A DNA stretch of 64,000 nt, from assembly GCA_029817715.1 (NCBI GenBank), contig JARUPY010000292.1, forward strand, positions 2,869,001-2,933,000, read 5' to 3'. Below the pieces are notes generated by a model, which was given only the letters and a program-made list of their open reading frames with translations, had not been told where the DNA came from and did not search any database. This document shows, piece by piece, positions 19,201-28,311 of this stretch; the first letter of the stretch is position 1, and the number at the start of each line of letters is the position of its first letter. The DNA comes from Melastoma dodecandrum (lineage: Eukaryota; Streptophyta; Magnoliopsida; Myrtales; Melastomataceae). Position numbers and translations under genes: made by a program.

Positions 19201-19449
19201 CACGACGCTCTCGCTCAAGAGTGAGCCTGCCAGACTCCCGAAGGTTTCTCGCGCCGTTGCCCAACCGTGCGCTGCCTCGATGATCGGCTCAGCGAGGAAC
19301 GCGTTCGGGTCGCCGCTCGCTGGCATGGCCGCGTGGAGGTGGGCACGCAGCGCCTGTGAGCGCAAGGCAGACCAGCCGAGGACCGCTGCGGTCGAACGCG
19401 CCGCGACGCGATCGAGAGTGCCGAACGCGGCCGGGCGCACAAGGTTCAT
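13216..19449 (-). CDS. druE: Druantia DruE-like YprA-family helicase with DUF1998
   Basis: A giant 2077-residue superfamily 2 helicase. The P-loop TSGTGSGKTECF is at residues 130-141, LDEAHSYVGSQAAEL with DEAH at 265-268, then ATSATIG, and motif VI QRVGRAGRRGQ near 1105. Zinc-binding cysteines are plentiful: CADCSCVG, CSHCDAP...FCNQCGE, CPHCGVPF, CERCGATD...CPSCGE, and the DUF1998 cluster CRHGLHCRQGCVDC near 1655. A further 400 residues follow DUF1998. Length, DUF1998 and the gene just upstream match DruE of Druantia anti-phage systems, specifically type III (druH-druE). The mechanism is poorly understood; DNA translocation on phage DNA is presumed. Alternative: an MrfA/YprA-type repair helicase, which is much shorter. 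The ATG at 19449 is preceded by GAGGG and lies 27 bp after druH. Confidence 0.87.
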   Translation of the reverse strand: MNLVRPAAFGTLDRVAARSTAAVLGWSALRSQALRAHLHAAMPASGDPNAFLAEPIIEAAHGWATARETFGSLAGSLLSESVVAALDGGPLPDPDGRERYRLPRDRHPYTHQLAAWRHLLDEVPRSVLVTSGTGSGKTECFLVPLLEHLARAASTRGGPLRGVQALMLYPLNALINSQRERLSDWTRPFRGDLRFCLYNGETPNDVPAADQAKTPEEVRSRLLLRRDPPPVLVTNITMLEYLLIRKEDQPILQRSQGQLRYIILDEAHSYVGSQAAELSLLLRRVIRAFGVEPEQVRFVATSATIGRANDPGTHEALAAFLADVAGVSRDAVSVVEGHRQPPTLPPARADLALPPLEELKDADSTALFDRLASTPAFQRGFASLVAGPRSAAEWFKTVGVAPTYGDALLAAAARARKILSGETPTPLQPLKVHGFHRTQGGLWACADCSCVGRAGTPLDAPDWPFGAVFQERLDRCSHCDAPVFEVVFCNQCGETALDAQRAADREGIERLTASPATLAEDEFLAELVEDTPEAGSDDPLSGQQTVDPHRVLITAPAAPKARAVALARATGEILDTSEVGALSLPLTSADQCPHCGVPFDGKGLRLQNFRVSGPFLLGSIVPELVSDAEPLTGNRETPGALPADGRQILTFTDSRQGTARLAAKLQRDAERNHVRALLYHGVQARPFLTPDLKEQIEAKQADLARIETAIAASPAVAGALEPVRRTLVEELARLQPSETRMTWADALQMIQKDEICRRWIREAIWTEREAAFSDEATFARFLVLREVIRQPRTANSLETMGLLRLCFRHIEETVTTPPSAFARHGGTLADWRDFLTLALTRVFRGNVAVVADRESLHWIMPDVPRRFIVPPGSNTYGDKKLRAWPQPSTTSSRRPIIVALLAAGLKLDFDNPAHRDDLIACMARAWEAIWPVLKSDSVSGTQLDPEKVSLAPVRAAYLCPITRRIVDRTFRGLSPNPRAPGDVFLPAEPIVMPTFPFAFGRSGAYAIEADAIEAWLQQDADVLALRQRGHWSDLHDRIARRDTFYRSAEHSAQQPGRRLRAYEKAFRRGHINVLNCSTTMEMGVDIGSIGTVLMTNVPPSAASYRQRVGRAGRRGQALALSLTLCKHRPTELSVFRNPLTLLTRTIAAPSVSLDSAVIAQRHVNALLLARFLAATGAELPKLEAGYFYGLYADGTRTAPGASPAEGFLGWIDAPTTRTDANLSADLRVLLRGTPFEARADVAIDGTRDHLSELRAAFEQEWDVVRADLLVAAKERSAAHTALKIAMQRLTGEYLLAELASHSFLPAHGFPTNVVPFDNSNAFIKERRAADQDDDASKRLRHRDAPSRQLDLAIRDYAPGSEIVLDGIVYRSAGVRLDWKRPVSESSVPEIQSLRFAWRCERCGATDTAHRQPEACPSCGEAGRALKWHRYLRPSGFTCDPVTKPHSEIESVAVVPPRLPWVAARGGEWTSFSDPEVGRFRASRNGMVFHYTTGATEHGYAVCLCCGRAAAETGPREDAPALPGEMLAHRPLRTSRKEQPICDAQDRPFAIQRHHYLGHETITDVLELQLTGLEGPAIGYPIAAALRDALAQKLGVEPGEIGFGITQTREAEGAEPHWSIFLFDRAAGGAGFSVWAGPHLIELLESTRAILNCRHGLHCRQGCVDCVLSRDLENHTIDRIGALAFMTERVLPRLAIPAEDRLFAPAETFAEMQPLADAIMREMERHDVGLTLWIDGDPRDWDVSRWGAVSLVRRLILRDRKVEIIAPRSALQGADESLRIAIFGLLMRSGATIRQAKKPQAIGSGFALARVGSEMDGVVWASRAPEARLPGLSWGVDTGTPVVRGRLAATFETGESVDATTFLRSPPDTVLIDIGPELNGAISAFGSSFWRLLNAKVPALAGRVRGQAPLVRMEYSDRYLLSPLSLRLIVELLAHAPGRTSQTAIVLTTAYSGLNRHAAPPINIEHDWQHDPHCQQVTEVLLKGLTSSAVLRRNDKRDLPHSRTLKLHYADGTSLRIVLDQGVGYWRSFQRGTRFDFQLSAARQAESLRSAKLQVQASSLHRTWIVVTRISGHTGPPS

Positions 19450-19476
19450 AGCAGAGAAGCCCTCAAGATCGTTGCG

Positions 19477-22400
19477 TCACGCCGCGCTCACCCGCGCCCA
19501 GAGGCAGCGCACAGCATGCGGGAAGGCGTGCTCGAAGTAGGCCGAGTCGTAGAAGCGGCACACCCGAAGACGTCGCTCGAGATCTGCACTTGGCTTCGCT
19601 TGATCGAGGGCGAGTGCTGCGGCGACGTAAGGCGCGTCGAGCATCGGCATCGCAGCCTCATTGAAGGCAGAGAGCTCGGGCGGCAGGAGTGCCGTGATCG
19701 CGTCGTCCCCTCGAAACCAGGCGTGCCTCGGCCAATCGTCGCGTCCCTGGTTCCGCCCGATGCAGTCGCTCGCTAATCTTCTGACGATTTGCGCGCGAGC
19801 GCGTCCGTCAAGGCTCTCCCCAAAGGTCTCGGTCACACTTCCAACCCCGAGGCCGAGTTTGGCAGCTTGCACGTGGACCGCGAGGGCGGGCGCGATTGCC
19901 GCAAGCCCCTCGAGAAACCCGCACGCCTCACGCGTTGCAAGGTCAATACGCCAGGTAGGGTCGGGTGAGGCGGCACTAAGCGCATCTTCAAGACGTGTCC
20001 GCCGGCGGACGAACGCTTTCATCCATGCGGTGAGCGGGCTTGACACCCAGGCGAACGGGAGTTGGTCTTCAAGGGCAAGGAGAAGGGGTACGTCGTCGGC
20101 CTGCGCGTGCGCCAAGACTTCAACCATTGCCCGCGGCGCGGCGCTCAGGTGGCGCAACAGGTCGAAGGTTTGCGGAGCCAAGATGTCGCTGTAGGTCCGC
20201 ACGAGCGCGAGGATCGCGCTCGCGGCTTCCGGGTAGCGACCTCGCCCGAGATCGCGCAGGCAAGCATGCACGGCCTCCTCGCGCAGAGGCCGCGCGGGTA
20301 TCAGCAGTGCCTCGCTGAGGCGGTCAGACGTCGGCGCGGTATCTGCCTCTGGAGCACGGGAACCCGAGGCGAGCAGCGGACGAGAAACGACACGGCCGTC
20401 CGCACACCGGCGCGCGTAGAACAGAGCGGGCCCTTCGATATTTGTGAGCGCGATGGCGGTTGCCGCAAAGTCGTCGGGTGTCAGCACGGACATGGAGATC
20501 TCAGGCCCGCACAGGTCGGCGAACCGCCGGCCCACCAGAGCGACCGAGCCCCCTTCCTCCTCCGACCGGGCGCGCCACGCCACTCCGCTTCGCGCCTCGA
20601 CACGAAGGCCCACTGGGTCCGGTGCGAGCGCCAAAGCGTAGCGGCGTACGTCAAGGCGGCATTCGGTGGTGCCAACGCTCGCAGTCAGACGCATCACCGC
20701 GTCGAGATCATCGGAGGCGGCGAGTAGCGCCTCGATCTCTGCGCGAAGCGCCGCGGCCGGCAGGCTCTTCTCGAACCGGCGGCTGAAACGCAGGGTCTCG
20801 CCGCGAGAGCCCCGCGCGTGCACCTCACCGTCGATGCGTCCTGGCGCTGAGCCCTCGACGGTCAGGCCTCGCAGATCCGCAAGTCCGATTTCGGCGCGCT
20901 CCCGAAGACGATGCCCGTTTGCGGTGTAGAACGCGACCTCGCGGCCGATCAGGGGTACCTGCATCTCGAGGGCCGCCCGTCCCGGCCGACGCAGCTCGAG
21001 ACTCAAGCGCTGCGGCAGCGGGCGATCGGACCGGGCGGTGAAAGTGACCCTATCGGAACCTGGCTCGCGGGATTGCGTCACGGCGATGTGCGGATCGCGC
21101 GGGCGCGGCTCATAGGTGACCGCACCAAACCCCTCGAGGATAACAGCCGCTGCATCACGCGGCGGGCGCGGCCGCCGCACCCGTGCGCCCGGCGGCAGAA
21201 TGGCGAGGCGCACTCGATCCTGCAGCGCGTCGTCCTCGAACAGCCCAATCTCGATGAGGCCGGTCGGGGAGCGATCCCGGTCAAGCATTTGCCACGCCGC
21301 GCCGACACCGAGTGGGCGCCAACGAATGGCTCCTGCGGAAGCCGAGGTCATGACGTTGCCCGGGCGCAGGACGCGAATCGCGGGCAGACCGCAGAACAGC
21401 GGCACGCCTGCGCTCAAGTCGTCCGGGGCGGGGCCGCTCAAGTCGAGCCGCAGGGCGGTCTCGTCCTCGCTGGCCGTACTCAGGCGGTAAGTCGCGCCGT
21501 CGCGGGTCTCGACTCGGGCCCGGCCGATGAGGCGGTGAAGAGTAAGGCCAGCGAAGCGCGCTATTACCTCGGTCGTACCAACGTCGCAGGTAATCTGCGC
21601 GTCCGCGGCCTCCGCGGCCGTGAAGTAGAGCGTGGCCTCGCGCGTCCGAACGCTTCCAGAACCGATCAAGCGCAGCTCGCGGGGTGGATCTTCATCGCCG
21701 ACCGCGCGGAAGCTCAGGACGCTTTCGAGTACGCGGCGCCCGGCAGGCAGCACAAAGGTTGCCGCATCGCGATTGTCGGCATGGAGCCGCACCTCGACAT
21801 CGCGCTCGAATGGGAAGGGGGCGAGGAGCCGCCGGGCCTCGCTCAGGACAGCACGGGTCGACCACGGACGTCGGCCATCCGCGCGCCGTGTCGCCTCGTC
21901 CGGCATAGGAGGTTCCAAGATCGCCAAGCAGCCGGTCACGCGCTCGGCAGCCGCCCCACTTGGGAAGAGACGCGCGCGTGCGCGTGTCATGAGATCGGCA
22001 TAGGCCTCGGCTGTTAGTGGTTGTGCGAGATCAAGCGTCCCGTCGAGGTGCAGCCGCGCTGCGAATCGATAACTGCTGTCAGCGGGATCGCGCAGGAGCA
22101 GGCGTTCGACCGTTACGGTACTGCCGGTTTCTGCATCGGGCCGGAGCCGAACAAGCCCTTCGATTAGGCGTGTGGCGGAGGCATCGGCCATCGCGATGGG
22201 CAGGTTCTCGCGCCAGCCGGGCGAGAACCCGTCGAGCCAACCCACGATGTCGTTCTGACCCGCCCCTGCACGCGCGGCTCGGCGGAGCTCGGCCAAGCGG
22301 GCGCTCAGGTGTGCGACGATCTCAACGAAAGGCGCCACACGGAACGAGACAGGTACACGATGATCGTGGAAACGGGCGTGCCGCAGCGCCTGCTCGTGAG

Positions 22401-22902
22401 AGAGGTCTGCACCAGTCTCAAGGTCGTTCATGACGGCGCGCACGTAGGCTGAGAGCCAGCCCTCCCCCCGCGCAGCAAATGCAGTCGGAATCCCACCCTG
22501 TACGATCAGCGAGTGCAGATATTCGCGGCTGTTACCCGTGCCGCGCAGAAGGCTCTGGCGCCAGAAACCAAGCCCGGTCCCCGTCAGCGCGTGCAGCGTC
22601 GGGAAATCTTTTGTCAGGCCGACGGCACCGCACGGTCCGTCCCAGGTCCAATGACCTTCCTGAAATTCGCGGCGGAACCACTCGGCGACGAACAGGCAGA
22701 ATACCGCGCCGAGATAGCGCGAAGTCGGATCCACCATCTGCGAGCGCGTGCGCCAGCGCGCAATCAGAGTGCGCAGGGCAACAAAGCCGTCATCGCTCAG
22801 GCGGTAGCCGTAAAGCGGCCGCCCGTCCGGTCGGTCGAGCCCGTGCTGAGCGAGAAACTGCTTGGCCGTTACCGCTAGTGGTGTGAGCGTGGCGAGGTTC
22901 AT
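19477..22902 (-). CDS. druH: Druantia DruH-like protein (STY4851/ECs_5259-type)
   Basis: 1141 residues starting MNLATLTPLAVTAKQFLAQH. No enzymatic motif is obvious. The N-terminus (residues 20-180) has features of the STY4851/ECs_5259 family (AVFCLFVAEWFRREFQEGHWTWDG; FWRQSLLRGTGNSREYLHSL). The middle looks beta-rich, with many short LRLDLSGPAP-like strands that may be immunoglobulin-like, and the C-terminal third is helical. Proteins of this family are encoded directly before a DUF1998 helicase in Druantia type III, exactly as here. The family name and its equation with DruH are from memory. It is probably a recognition or scaffold partner of DruE. The first residues MNL and the spacing to druE indicate co-transcription. 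Confidence 0.78.
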   Translation of the reverse strand: MNLATLTPLAVTAKQFLAQHGLDRPDGRPLYGYRLSDDGFVALRTLIARWRTRSQMVDPTSRYLGAVFCLFVAEWFRREFQEGHWTWDGPCGAVGLTKDFPTLHALTGTGLGFWRQSLLRGTGNSREYLHSLIVQGGIPTAFAARGEGWLSAYVRAVMNDLETGADLSHEQALRHARFHDHRVPVSFRVAPFVEIVAHLSARLAELRRAARAGAGQNDIVGWLDGFSPGWRENLPIAMADASATRLIEGLVRLRPDAETGSTVTVERLLLRDPADSSYRFAARLHLDGTLDLAQPLTAEAYADLMTRARARLFPSGAAAERVTGCLAILEPPMPDEATRRADGRRPWSTRAVLSEARRLLAPFPFERDVEVRLHADNRDAATFVLPAGRRVLESVLSFRAVGDEDPPRELRLIGSGSVRTREATLYFTAAEAADAQITCDVGTTEVIARFAGLTLHRLIGRARVETRDGATYRLSTASEDETALRLDLSGPAPDDLSAGVPLFCGLPAIRVLRPGNVMTSASAGAIRWRPLGVGAAWQMLDRDRSPTGLIEIGLFEDDALQDRVRLAILPPGARVRRPRPPRDAAAVILEGFGAVTYEPRPRDPHIAVTQSREPGSDRVTFTARSDRPLPQRLSLELRRPGRAALEMQVPLIGREVAFYTANGHRLRERAEIGLADLRGLTVEGSAPGRIDGEVHARGSRGETLRFSRRFEKSLPAAALRAEIEALLAASDDLDAVMRLTASVGTTECRLDVRRYALALAPDPVGLRVEARSGVAWRARSEEEGGSVALVGRRFADLCGPEISMSVLTPDDFAATAIALTNIEGPALFYARRCADGRVVSRPLLASGSRAPEADTAPTSDRLSEALLIPARPLREEAVHACLRDLGRGRYPEAASAILALVRTYSDILAPQTFDLLRHLSAAPRAMVEVLAHAQADDVPLLLALEDQLPFAWVSSPLTAWMKAFVRRRTRLEDALSAASPDPTWRIDLATREACGFLEGLAAIAPALAVHVQAAKLGLGVGSVTETFGESLDGRARAQIVRRLASDCIGRNQGRDDWPRHAWFRGDDAITALLPPELSAFNEAAMPMLDAPYVAAALALDQAKPSADLERRLRVCRFYDSAYFEHAFPHAVRCLWARVSAA

Positions 22903-23321
22903 AACAGGAGACGGCTGTGATGGTCGATTTTAAGCGAGGTATCGAGGCCTCGTTGTCATGCAGCCGTGGTTGTTGGCTCAGAACCAAAGCCAGTCGCCGT
23001 AAAATTTGCCATCTCTCGTGAGAGTGGAAGACGCAATCTGCACATCCTTCTCTGCACTGATGCTTCCCTGTGGCGCCTTTATCTTGTCACGGTGCGCCGC
23101 GCGAGGCGTCAAACCGTGTCAGCCTCATCAGAGCATCACGCACTCAGTGCGCGCCGTCCATTGCGAACACGAGCGCGTGAGCGGTATTGATCGCAATTTC
23201 AGGTTTAGCGACCGATTTGCCACACAAGCAGGAGGCGACGCCGCGCATTGCGCGGCGCTCCACCTTTGCCGCATCTCGTAGCCGTCGGAAGCGAAAACGA
23301 ACGGCAAATAAATGGCGTTAC
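22903..23321. other. Intergenic region before druH, likely promoter-bearing
   Basis: About 420 bp separate the stop of the DUF499 gene from the druH start. It is visibly less GC-rich than the genes and holds no convincing ORF. It probably carries the druH-druE promoter, implying that the two defence cassettes can be transcribed independently. I cannot assign -35/-10 boxes with confidence. Confidence 0.45.
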
Positions 23322-26300
23322 TCAATCGCCAAAACCAGTCGATTCTGTCTTAAACTTCAAGTGCCGCGCATTGTCGCGGACTACTCCAACATCCGCGTCT
23401 GAAAACCCGGACTCAGCTTGCACCTCTACCTCTAAGGTAAGCGTTACCTTGGCTCCTGGTGTTCGCTGAAGCTCCATAACGACAGCATTGAGGATGGTGT
23501 CGAAAGACTTCACCGGCCGCACCATATCGATCTCGACCGATCCCCAGAAACGCTTCGGTGCAGCAGGTCCGGATGGCTGTTTGGGTTCACTGGAGCCAGG
23601 GCCGGTCATTCCGTTCCCTGTACCACCGCTGGTCGGAGGTCCCGGAACGGGGTGTTGGACGGTGCGCCCGAGTTGTTCATGCGCTGCCTGCTCCCGAACG
23701 AGAACGGCGGACGAAGGCATCACCTCCGGCGCCGTCTTGGCCCACGTCAGCCCGCGATACTCGCCCGTGCTCTCGTCCACCCCATCTGCGTATCCGAAGG
23801 CCGCATCAAGCTTGCCTACGGCATCCCGGACCGCCGTCTCCAGCACGACGCGGTCCCGAAGCTTTGGCAGATAAGCGAAGGAGGCGAACCACTCCGCCAC
23901 CTCCGCGACCACGAGATAGTCCTGCTGCTCAGGCCATAGCGGCTTCAGGTGGAGGACCAATGCATCCGGCCCGAGGCGCTCCTTGGCAATTCCGTCACCG
24001 CGAGGGCCCGCCTTTTCATAGACCGCAGCCGGAATTGCAGCTCGATCCTTCGACGAGATCGAGAGGTGGTCCAGGTCAAAGGCAGTTCCGGCGATCGTGG
24101 CCTTCACAGGGAACAGGATGTGGCTCCAGGCGAGCCGGACGGCCTTGGCGGCACCGTCCCGGCTCGTCTTCGCCTTTTCATCCGCGTCTTTCATCTGCGC
24201 GGGAGGAAGCAGGTCTCGCAATCTCCTGTCGCCGGCAATCTCGCCCCAAGCGATCGCCTTGCGCATCACCTCGCGGGCGGTGCCGAGCAGCGCCTCGTCG
24301 GCGGCAACGAACAGCAACGTGTTGCGGAACCGGCGCTGGGCCGAGCGGCAACGCATCAGGGTATCCGTCACGATCTCCGTGGCTGGTGACTTAGCGATGC
24401 CCTTTCCGGCGTGCGGCGTCGCAGGACCGAGGATGACCAGCGCAAGAGCGTTCGATTCGTCGATGGTGATCGGGTCGTCCGGAGCGGCGAAGACGCAGTG
24501 AAAGCCGGCCTTGGTGGCTCCGTCCTCACGAAGCACCTTGGTAATCGCTTCATCAACCTCGTGATCGGGCAGCGCCTTCGCCCGATCGTCGGCGAGGCGG
24601 TTCAGCGTCGGCTGGGTAGAGAACCAGTAGCGGCCCGCCTCCTCGTAAAGGTACGTCGCGCGCTCGGTCAGCTCACGCAACGCCTCGCCGAAGATGGCAA
24701 GCTGGTCGCCGGGCTCGGCGCAGGCGAGTCGCAGCCCCGGACCTGTCAGCCCAGCATTCGGCCGGCCGACCAGCGGAGCAGAGCAAATGAAGACGGCGCG
24801 AGCGGCGCGGGTCGCGGCTCGCGCCTGCGAGATGCGACGCGACGGGTTGGACTCCATGCGGGCCGGCAACGCGCTGTCGCCATCCACCTCCTTGTCGACC
24901 ACCGCGTTGAAATTGGGATCGAGCGGGTAGAGCACGCTCGCCCGGACCCGCTCGTGTGCAATCGGGACACGGGCCGGCGTGATGAGCGGGTCGCTAGCCT
25001 GGGCCTGCCACAGGGTGCCGACGACATTTGCCATGAAGCGCAGCACGCCGCGTGTGCGCTGAAATTTTTCAAGGCTCGCCCAATCCTTTGACAGGCGATC
25101 GAACAGCTCGGGATGAATCGGGTACGAGAGCTTCAGAAGCTCGCGATAGCGCGCCTCTTTGGCCTCAGGCGGAAACTCGGCCGCATTGGTCTTGTAAAGA
25201 TCCGCGAACGCCTTGACGGTCTCGTCCCGTGCCTTTTCGCCGTCGGCGTCGAGCGTCTGGAAGAGGCGCCGCCGAATGATCTCGTAGGTCTCGTCGCCGG
25301 ACGCCGGCAGCCAAGCCGACTGCACGCGTCCGAAAACCTTTTCCAACCGAAGTAGCGCCGCCTCGCCTTTCGGGCCACCGGCTTCGGCTATGCTTTCGGG
25401 CAGCGACCCGATAATCAGCACGCCAGGCGCCATCTTGGCAGCCTCGGTCAGCGACTGGATGAAGGACAGGAAAGCCTCGAACCGATCCTCCGGAAGCTGG
25501 CGGGCGTAGGCTACGAGCTCGTCGAGAAGGATGAGCGCCGGACCCGACAGCTTGAACAGCGCGACCAGGAGGTCGGAGCCCGGGTTGGTCCGTGCTGCTT
25601 CTGCCTCGGCCATTAGGTCGAGGCCGGCATGGCCGGCGATGCGCCAAGCGATATAGCCCCACAGCGTGTGGACTTTTGGGCCGTCCTTCAGGATGAGCGA
25701 GGTGTCGGTGCCTTTAGAGGTGCCGACAAACACCGCCACCTTCGGCGGCGTCCAGCCTGTAAGACCGGCCTTCACCACGAGGTCTCCAACGCCTTCGAGG
25801 AGAGCTAGGTCGCGCGCTTTGGCGAGGTGGTAGACGGCCAGCATCGTATGCGTTTTGCCGCCGCCGAATGCCGTCTGCAGGCCGATTACCGGGTCGCCGC
25901 CGCTCGCCGACAGCCGTTGCAGGCTGGAGGTCAGGATGCGGCGCAATCCCTCGGTCAGGAAGGTGATGCGGAAGAAATTTTCCGGGCTTGCGTAATCTTC
26001 GCCGGCATGGCCGGCATCGACGGCGAACAGGTCAGCCGCGAACTCCGCCTCCTTGAAGCGGTTGGCCAGCACGTCCGGATGCGGCAGGGCCACCTCGATC
26101 CAGGGTCGCAGCGCCTTGGCCAGGCCGCCTTCGATCGGCGCGGCTGGGCCGGAGCCGAGCGTCAGGGTAGGCCTCGATGGGGCTGTAAGCGCCAGAGCTG
26201 ATGGGGCAGGGGCGGCGTTCGCCAGAGGCTCTGCGGACGCGAAGCCGGAGCGGCGCTGGGCGTCGTAGAGCGCCTTGGCCTCGTTTAGCTCGATGGGCGG

Positions 26301-26675
26301 CGCCTTCACGGCCTTCAAGAGACAATGGATTGCGTCGAGGTAGCGGAGCGCCTCGTCGTCCTGCAGCGGGATGGAGAGGTGCGCGGTGGCGTTGCGAGCC
26401 TCTAGGGCCATCGACGCGAAGTTGCGGACCTTGTGCTTGTCTTGGCGCGAGAACGCCTCATCGAATACGTCGCGCCAGTTGTCGATCATCGTCTTGAGCA
26501 GACCATACTCGTCGAGCGCGGCCTTAGGTGAGCCGCCGGCGGCGCGGCTGGCATATTGCAGCCAGTTCGCCCCGTGCCGCCCCTTCATGCGTCCTTCCAC
26601 GAAGGGAGTCAGACCGCGCCGGAGGTGGTAGAGCGCGGCCTGAACGCGCTGCAGCGTCTCCTTCTCGGACGACAT
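23322..26675 (-). CDS. DUF499 AAA+-like ATPase with N-terminal Swt1/HEPN-like domain
   Basis: 1117 residues. The N-terminus (residues 5-150: YHLRRGLTPFVEGRMKGRHG, RNFASMALEARNATAHL) resembles the Swt1-like HEPN domain commonly fused to DUF499. The ATPase core follows with P-loop variant GLQTAFGGGKTHTMLAVYHLA (about 260-280) and Walker B PALILLDELVAYARQLPED. The C-terminus (about 1030-1117) has FWGSVEIDMVRPVKSFDTI and ends in a small beta domain. DUF499 proteins are typically next to DUF1156 methyltransferases and helicases in defence islands, as here. Its ATG overlaps the methyltransferase stop (TGATG, 26673-26677), so the two are translationally coupled. Confidence 0.85.
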   Translation of the reverse strand: MSSEKETLQRVQAALYHLRRGLTPFVEGRMKGRHGANWLQYASRAAGGSPKAALDEYGLLKTMIDNWRDVFDEAFSRQDKHKVRNFASMALEARNATAHLSIPLQDDEALRYLDAIHCLLKAVKAPPIELNEAKALYDAQRRSGFASAEPLANAAPAPSALALTAPSRPTLTLGSGPAAPIEGGLAKALRPWIEVALPHPDVLANRFKEAEFAADLFAVDAGHAGEDYASPENFFRITFLTEGLRRILTSSLQRLSASGGDPVIGLQTAFGGGKTHTMLAVYHLAKARDLALLEGVGDLVVKAGLTGWTPPKVAVFVGTSKGTDTSLILKDGPKVHTLWGYIAWRIAGHAGLDLMAEAEAARTNPGSDLLVALFKLSGPALILLDELVAYARQLPEDRFEAFLSFIQSLTEAAKMAPGVLIIGSLPESIAEAGGPKGEAALLRLEKVFGRVQSAWLPASGDETYEIIRRRLFQTLDADGEKARDETVKAFADLYKTNAAEFPPEAKEARYRELLKLSYPIHPELFDRLSKDWASLEKFQRTRGVLRFMANVVGTLWQAQASDPLITPARVPIAHERVRASVLYPLDPNFNAVVDKEVDGDSALPARMESNPSRRISQARAATRAARAVFICSAPLVGRPNAGLTGPGLRLACAEPGDQLAIFGEALRELTERATYLYEEAGRYWFSTQPTLNRLADDRAKALPDHEVDEAITKVLREDGATKAGFHCVFAAPDDPITIDESNALALVILGPATPHAGKGIAKSPATEIVTDTLMRCRSAQRRFRNTLLFVAADEALLGTAREVMRKAIAWGEIAGDRRLRDLLPPAQMKDADEKAKTSRDGAAKAVRLAWSHILFPVKATIAGTAFDLDHLSISSKDRAAIPAAVYEKAGPRGDGIAKERLGPDALVLHLKPLWPEQQDYLVVAEVAEWFASFAYLPKLRDRVVLETAVRDAVGKLDAAFGYADGVDESTGEYRGLTWAKTAPEVMPSSAVLVREQAAHEQLGRTVQHPVPGPPTSGGTGNGMTGPGSSEPKQPSGPAAPKRFWGSVEIDMVRPVKSFDTILNAVVMELQRTPGAKVTLTLEVEVQAESGFSDADVGVVRDNARHLKFKTESTGFGD

Positions 26676-28228
26676 CAGGCGGTCCCCTCAAACGCAAAGG
26701 TGGATTGTCTTGGGCCAGGCGCAGCGCCGGCAGTCGCCAACGACGACGCTCGGTCTTCCAGCTTAGTCCATTCCTGCGCCAGCTCGTTGTAGACTAGTGC
26801 CTCGGCGGCCCAGCCTTTTTGAGTGGCGATCTCGAACAGGCGGTAGGCCAGCGCGCGTGCCTCCTCGGCCTTCGAACCCATCTGAGCCACCAGGGCCGCG
26901 GCTGCCTCGCCGCCACCGTCCGGCGCATTCAGTACGCGTGCAGTGTGCTGTACGCATTCCCAGACGGTCAGGGTGCGGTCCTGGCTCGGACTCCAGTTAG
27001 ACGGTAGCGCGTCACGCGGCGTCAGCCGAGCTTTCCCTCGCAGGTCATCGAACACACCCGATTCGAACAGCGCACGGTCGGCTGTGTTTTTGGCGGTGGC
27101 AAGCGTGATTAATTCCCCTGACGCCCGCGCTTCTAAGCCATAGGTGGCAAACCAAGCGAGTGCCACCTGTGTCGGGGCATCGAAGATCTGATCAAGCTCA
27201 TTCTCGATCTCCTCCCAGACGCGATTGATCAGCGCCAGCGCCGTCTTGACGCTCATAGCGCTGTCGTCGTCCTCTAGTACCTTGGCGTGACGCGAAAACA
27301 CGCCCATCCCGGGCCCGATCACCGATTGCTGCATGTCGACCGGCCCGACACCTGCCTTACGGATTGCATCGATTGCGGACGGCATCTCGCGTTTGAGTGA
27401 GCGGATGAAGTCAGCCCGGGTGATGACGTCCGCATTGGCTGAGCGCTTACGGCAGACGAGGACGATGGAAGAGGCGAGGGCGTTTGTTCCACTTCCAATC
27501 ATTCGGTTCGATAATTCCGTACGGATTGGCCATGTGCCGTCCACTACGAAGCTCGCCCCTATCACCGCTTGAAGGAAAGAGGCCCATCCCGCTGACGTTA
27601 TACCGTCTTGCGCCACTTCAGCCTGCTTAAACGCGTAATAAATTGAGAGCGGCTCATCGCTTCTGCTTGCGCGATGCATAGCCACAAGCGCATCACTCAT
27701 GCCTGACATGAAGAACGTCTCGGCCTGAGCCTTGCCACCGTGGCGGTAAGGCGTTGCGACCAACTCTTCGAACTTAGGCGTAGTAAGACGGCGAAAAATG
27801 TCCGGCCATATTGGGGCCAGAGATTGACGAAGCCATACGTAGAAGAAATCGGAGAGATCACTGTATCCAATATTGTCATAATACGGCGGATCAGTCGAAA
27901 TAACATTGGGCTGAACAGGAAAAGTGTTTCTCGATGCATCGATATTAATGATCGACCCATGTCTCACTTTGACGGTCGGCCTTTTTAATACTGGCTCGAC
28001 CCAGTCCAGGGCGCTGAGAATACCACCGCCACTCTCACTAAAGATATTGCTTTCTGCAAAATCCCAAGTCATTGGAATAGCTTGGCGTGCGAAAACATTC
28101 CGAACCGACGCAGTCCGGGCGGATCCTCCCGTCGAGGCTTTTGTGCCGGACGGGCCGGCGTCCCACGAGCAGATCGAGCAATTTCTGTCTGTTGCTCTGT
28201 CCACCATGAAGGCTAAGTATGTAGCCAC
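26675..28228 (-). CDS. DUF1156 DNA adenine methyltransferase, C-terminal part (after frameshift)
   Basis: 517 residues in the shifted frame. It carries the catalytic amino-methyltransferase motif STDPPYYDNIGYSDLSDFF (DPPY near residue 113) and a long C-terminal target-recognition/helical part. The frame is actually open from about 28320, where residues such as LHHGGEGAAAYADAVATYLAF continue the upstream protein. The listed start at 28228 is only a GTG inside that stretch with no good ribosome binding site. Without the upstream part it has no SAM-binding motif I, so it should not be active alone. The stop overlaps the DUF499 start. Confidence 0.75.
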   Translation of the reverse strand: MATYLAFMVDRATDRNCSICSWDAGPSGTKASTGGSARTASVRNVFARQAIPMTWDFAESNIFSESGGGILSALDWVEPVLKRPTVKVRHGSIINIDASRNTFPVQPNVISTDPPYYDNIGYSDLSDFFYVWLRQSLAPIWPDIFRRLTTPKFEELVATPYRHGGKAQAETFFMSGMSDALVAMHRASRSDEPLSIYYAFKQAEVAQDGITSAGWASFLQAVIGASFVVDGTWPIRTELSNRMIGSGTNALASSIVLVCRKRSANADVITRADFIRSLKREMPSAIDAIRKAGVGPVDMQQSVIGPGMGVFSRHAKVLEDDDSAMSVKTALALINRVWEEIENELDQIFDAPTQVALAWFATYGLEARASGELITLATAKNTADRALFESGVFDDLRGKARLTPRDALPSNWSPSQDRTLTVWECVQHTARVLNAPDGGGEAAAALVAQMGSKAEEARALAYRLFEIATQKGWAAEALVYNELAQEWTKLEDRASSLATAGAAPGPRQSTFAFEGTA

Positions 28229-28311
28229 TGCGTCCGCATAAGCAGCTGCGCCCTCGCCGCCGTGGTGAAGCGGAGTCCCGCAGTTTGGTAAATTAGACGC
28301 AGTAGCGTCGG

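Noticed and set aside
22903..23321. Small frames between druH and the DUF499 gene as an extra defence component
   Set aside because: They lack ribosome binding sites and protein-like composition; the region looks like a promoter.
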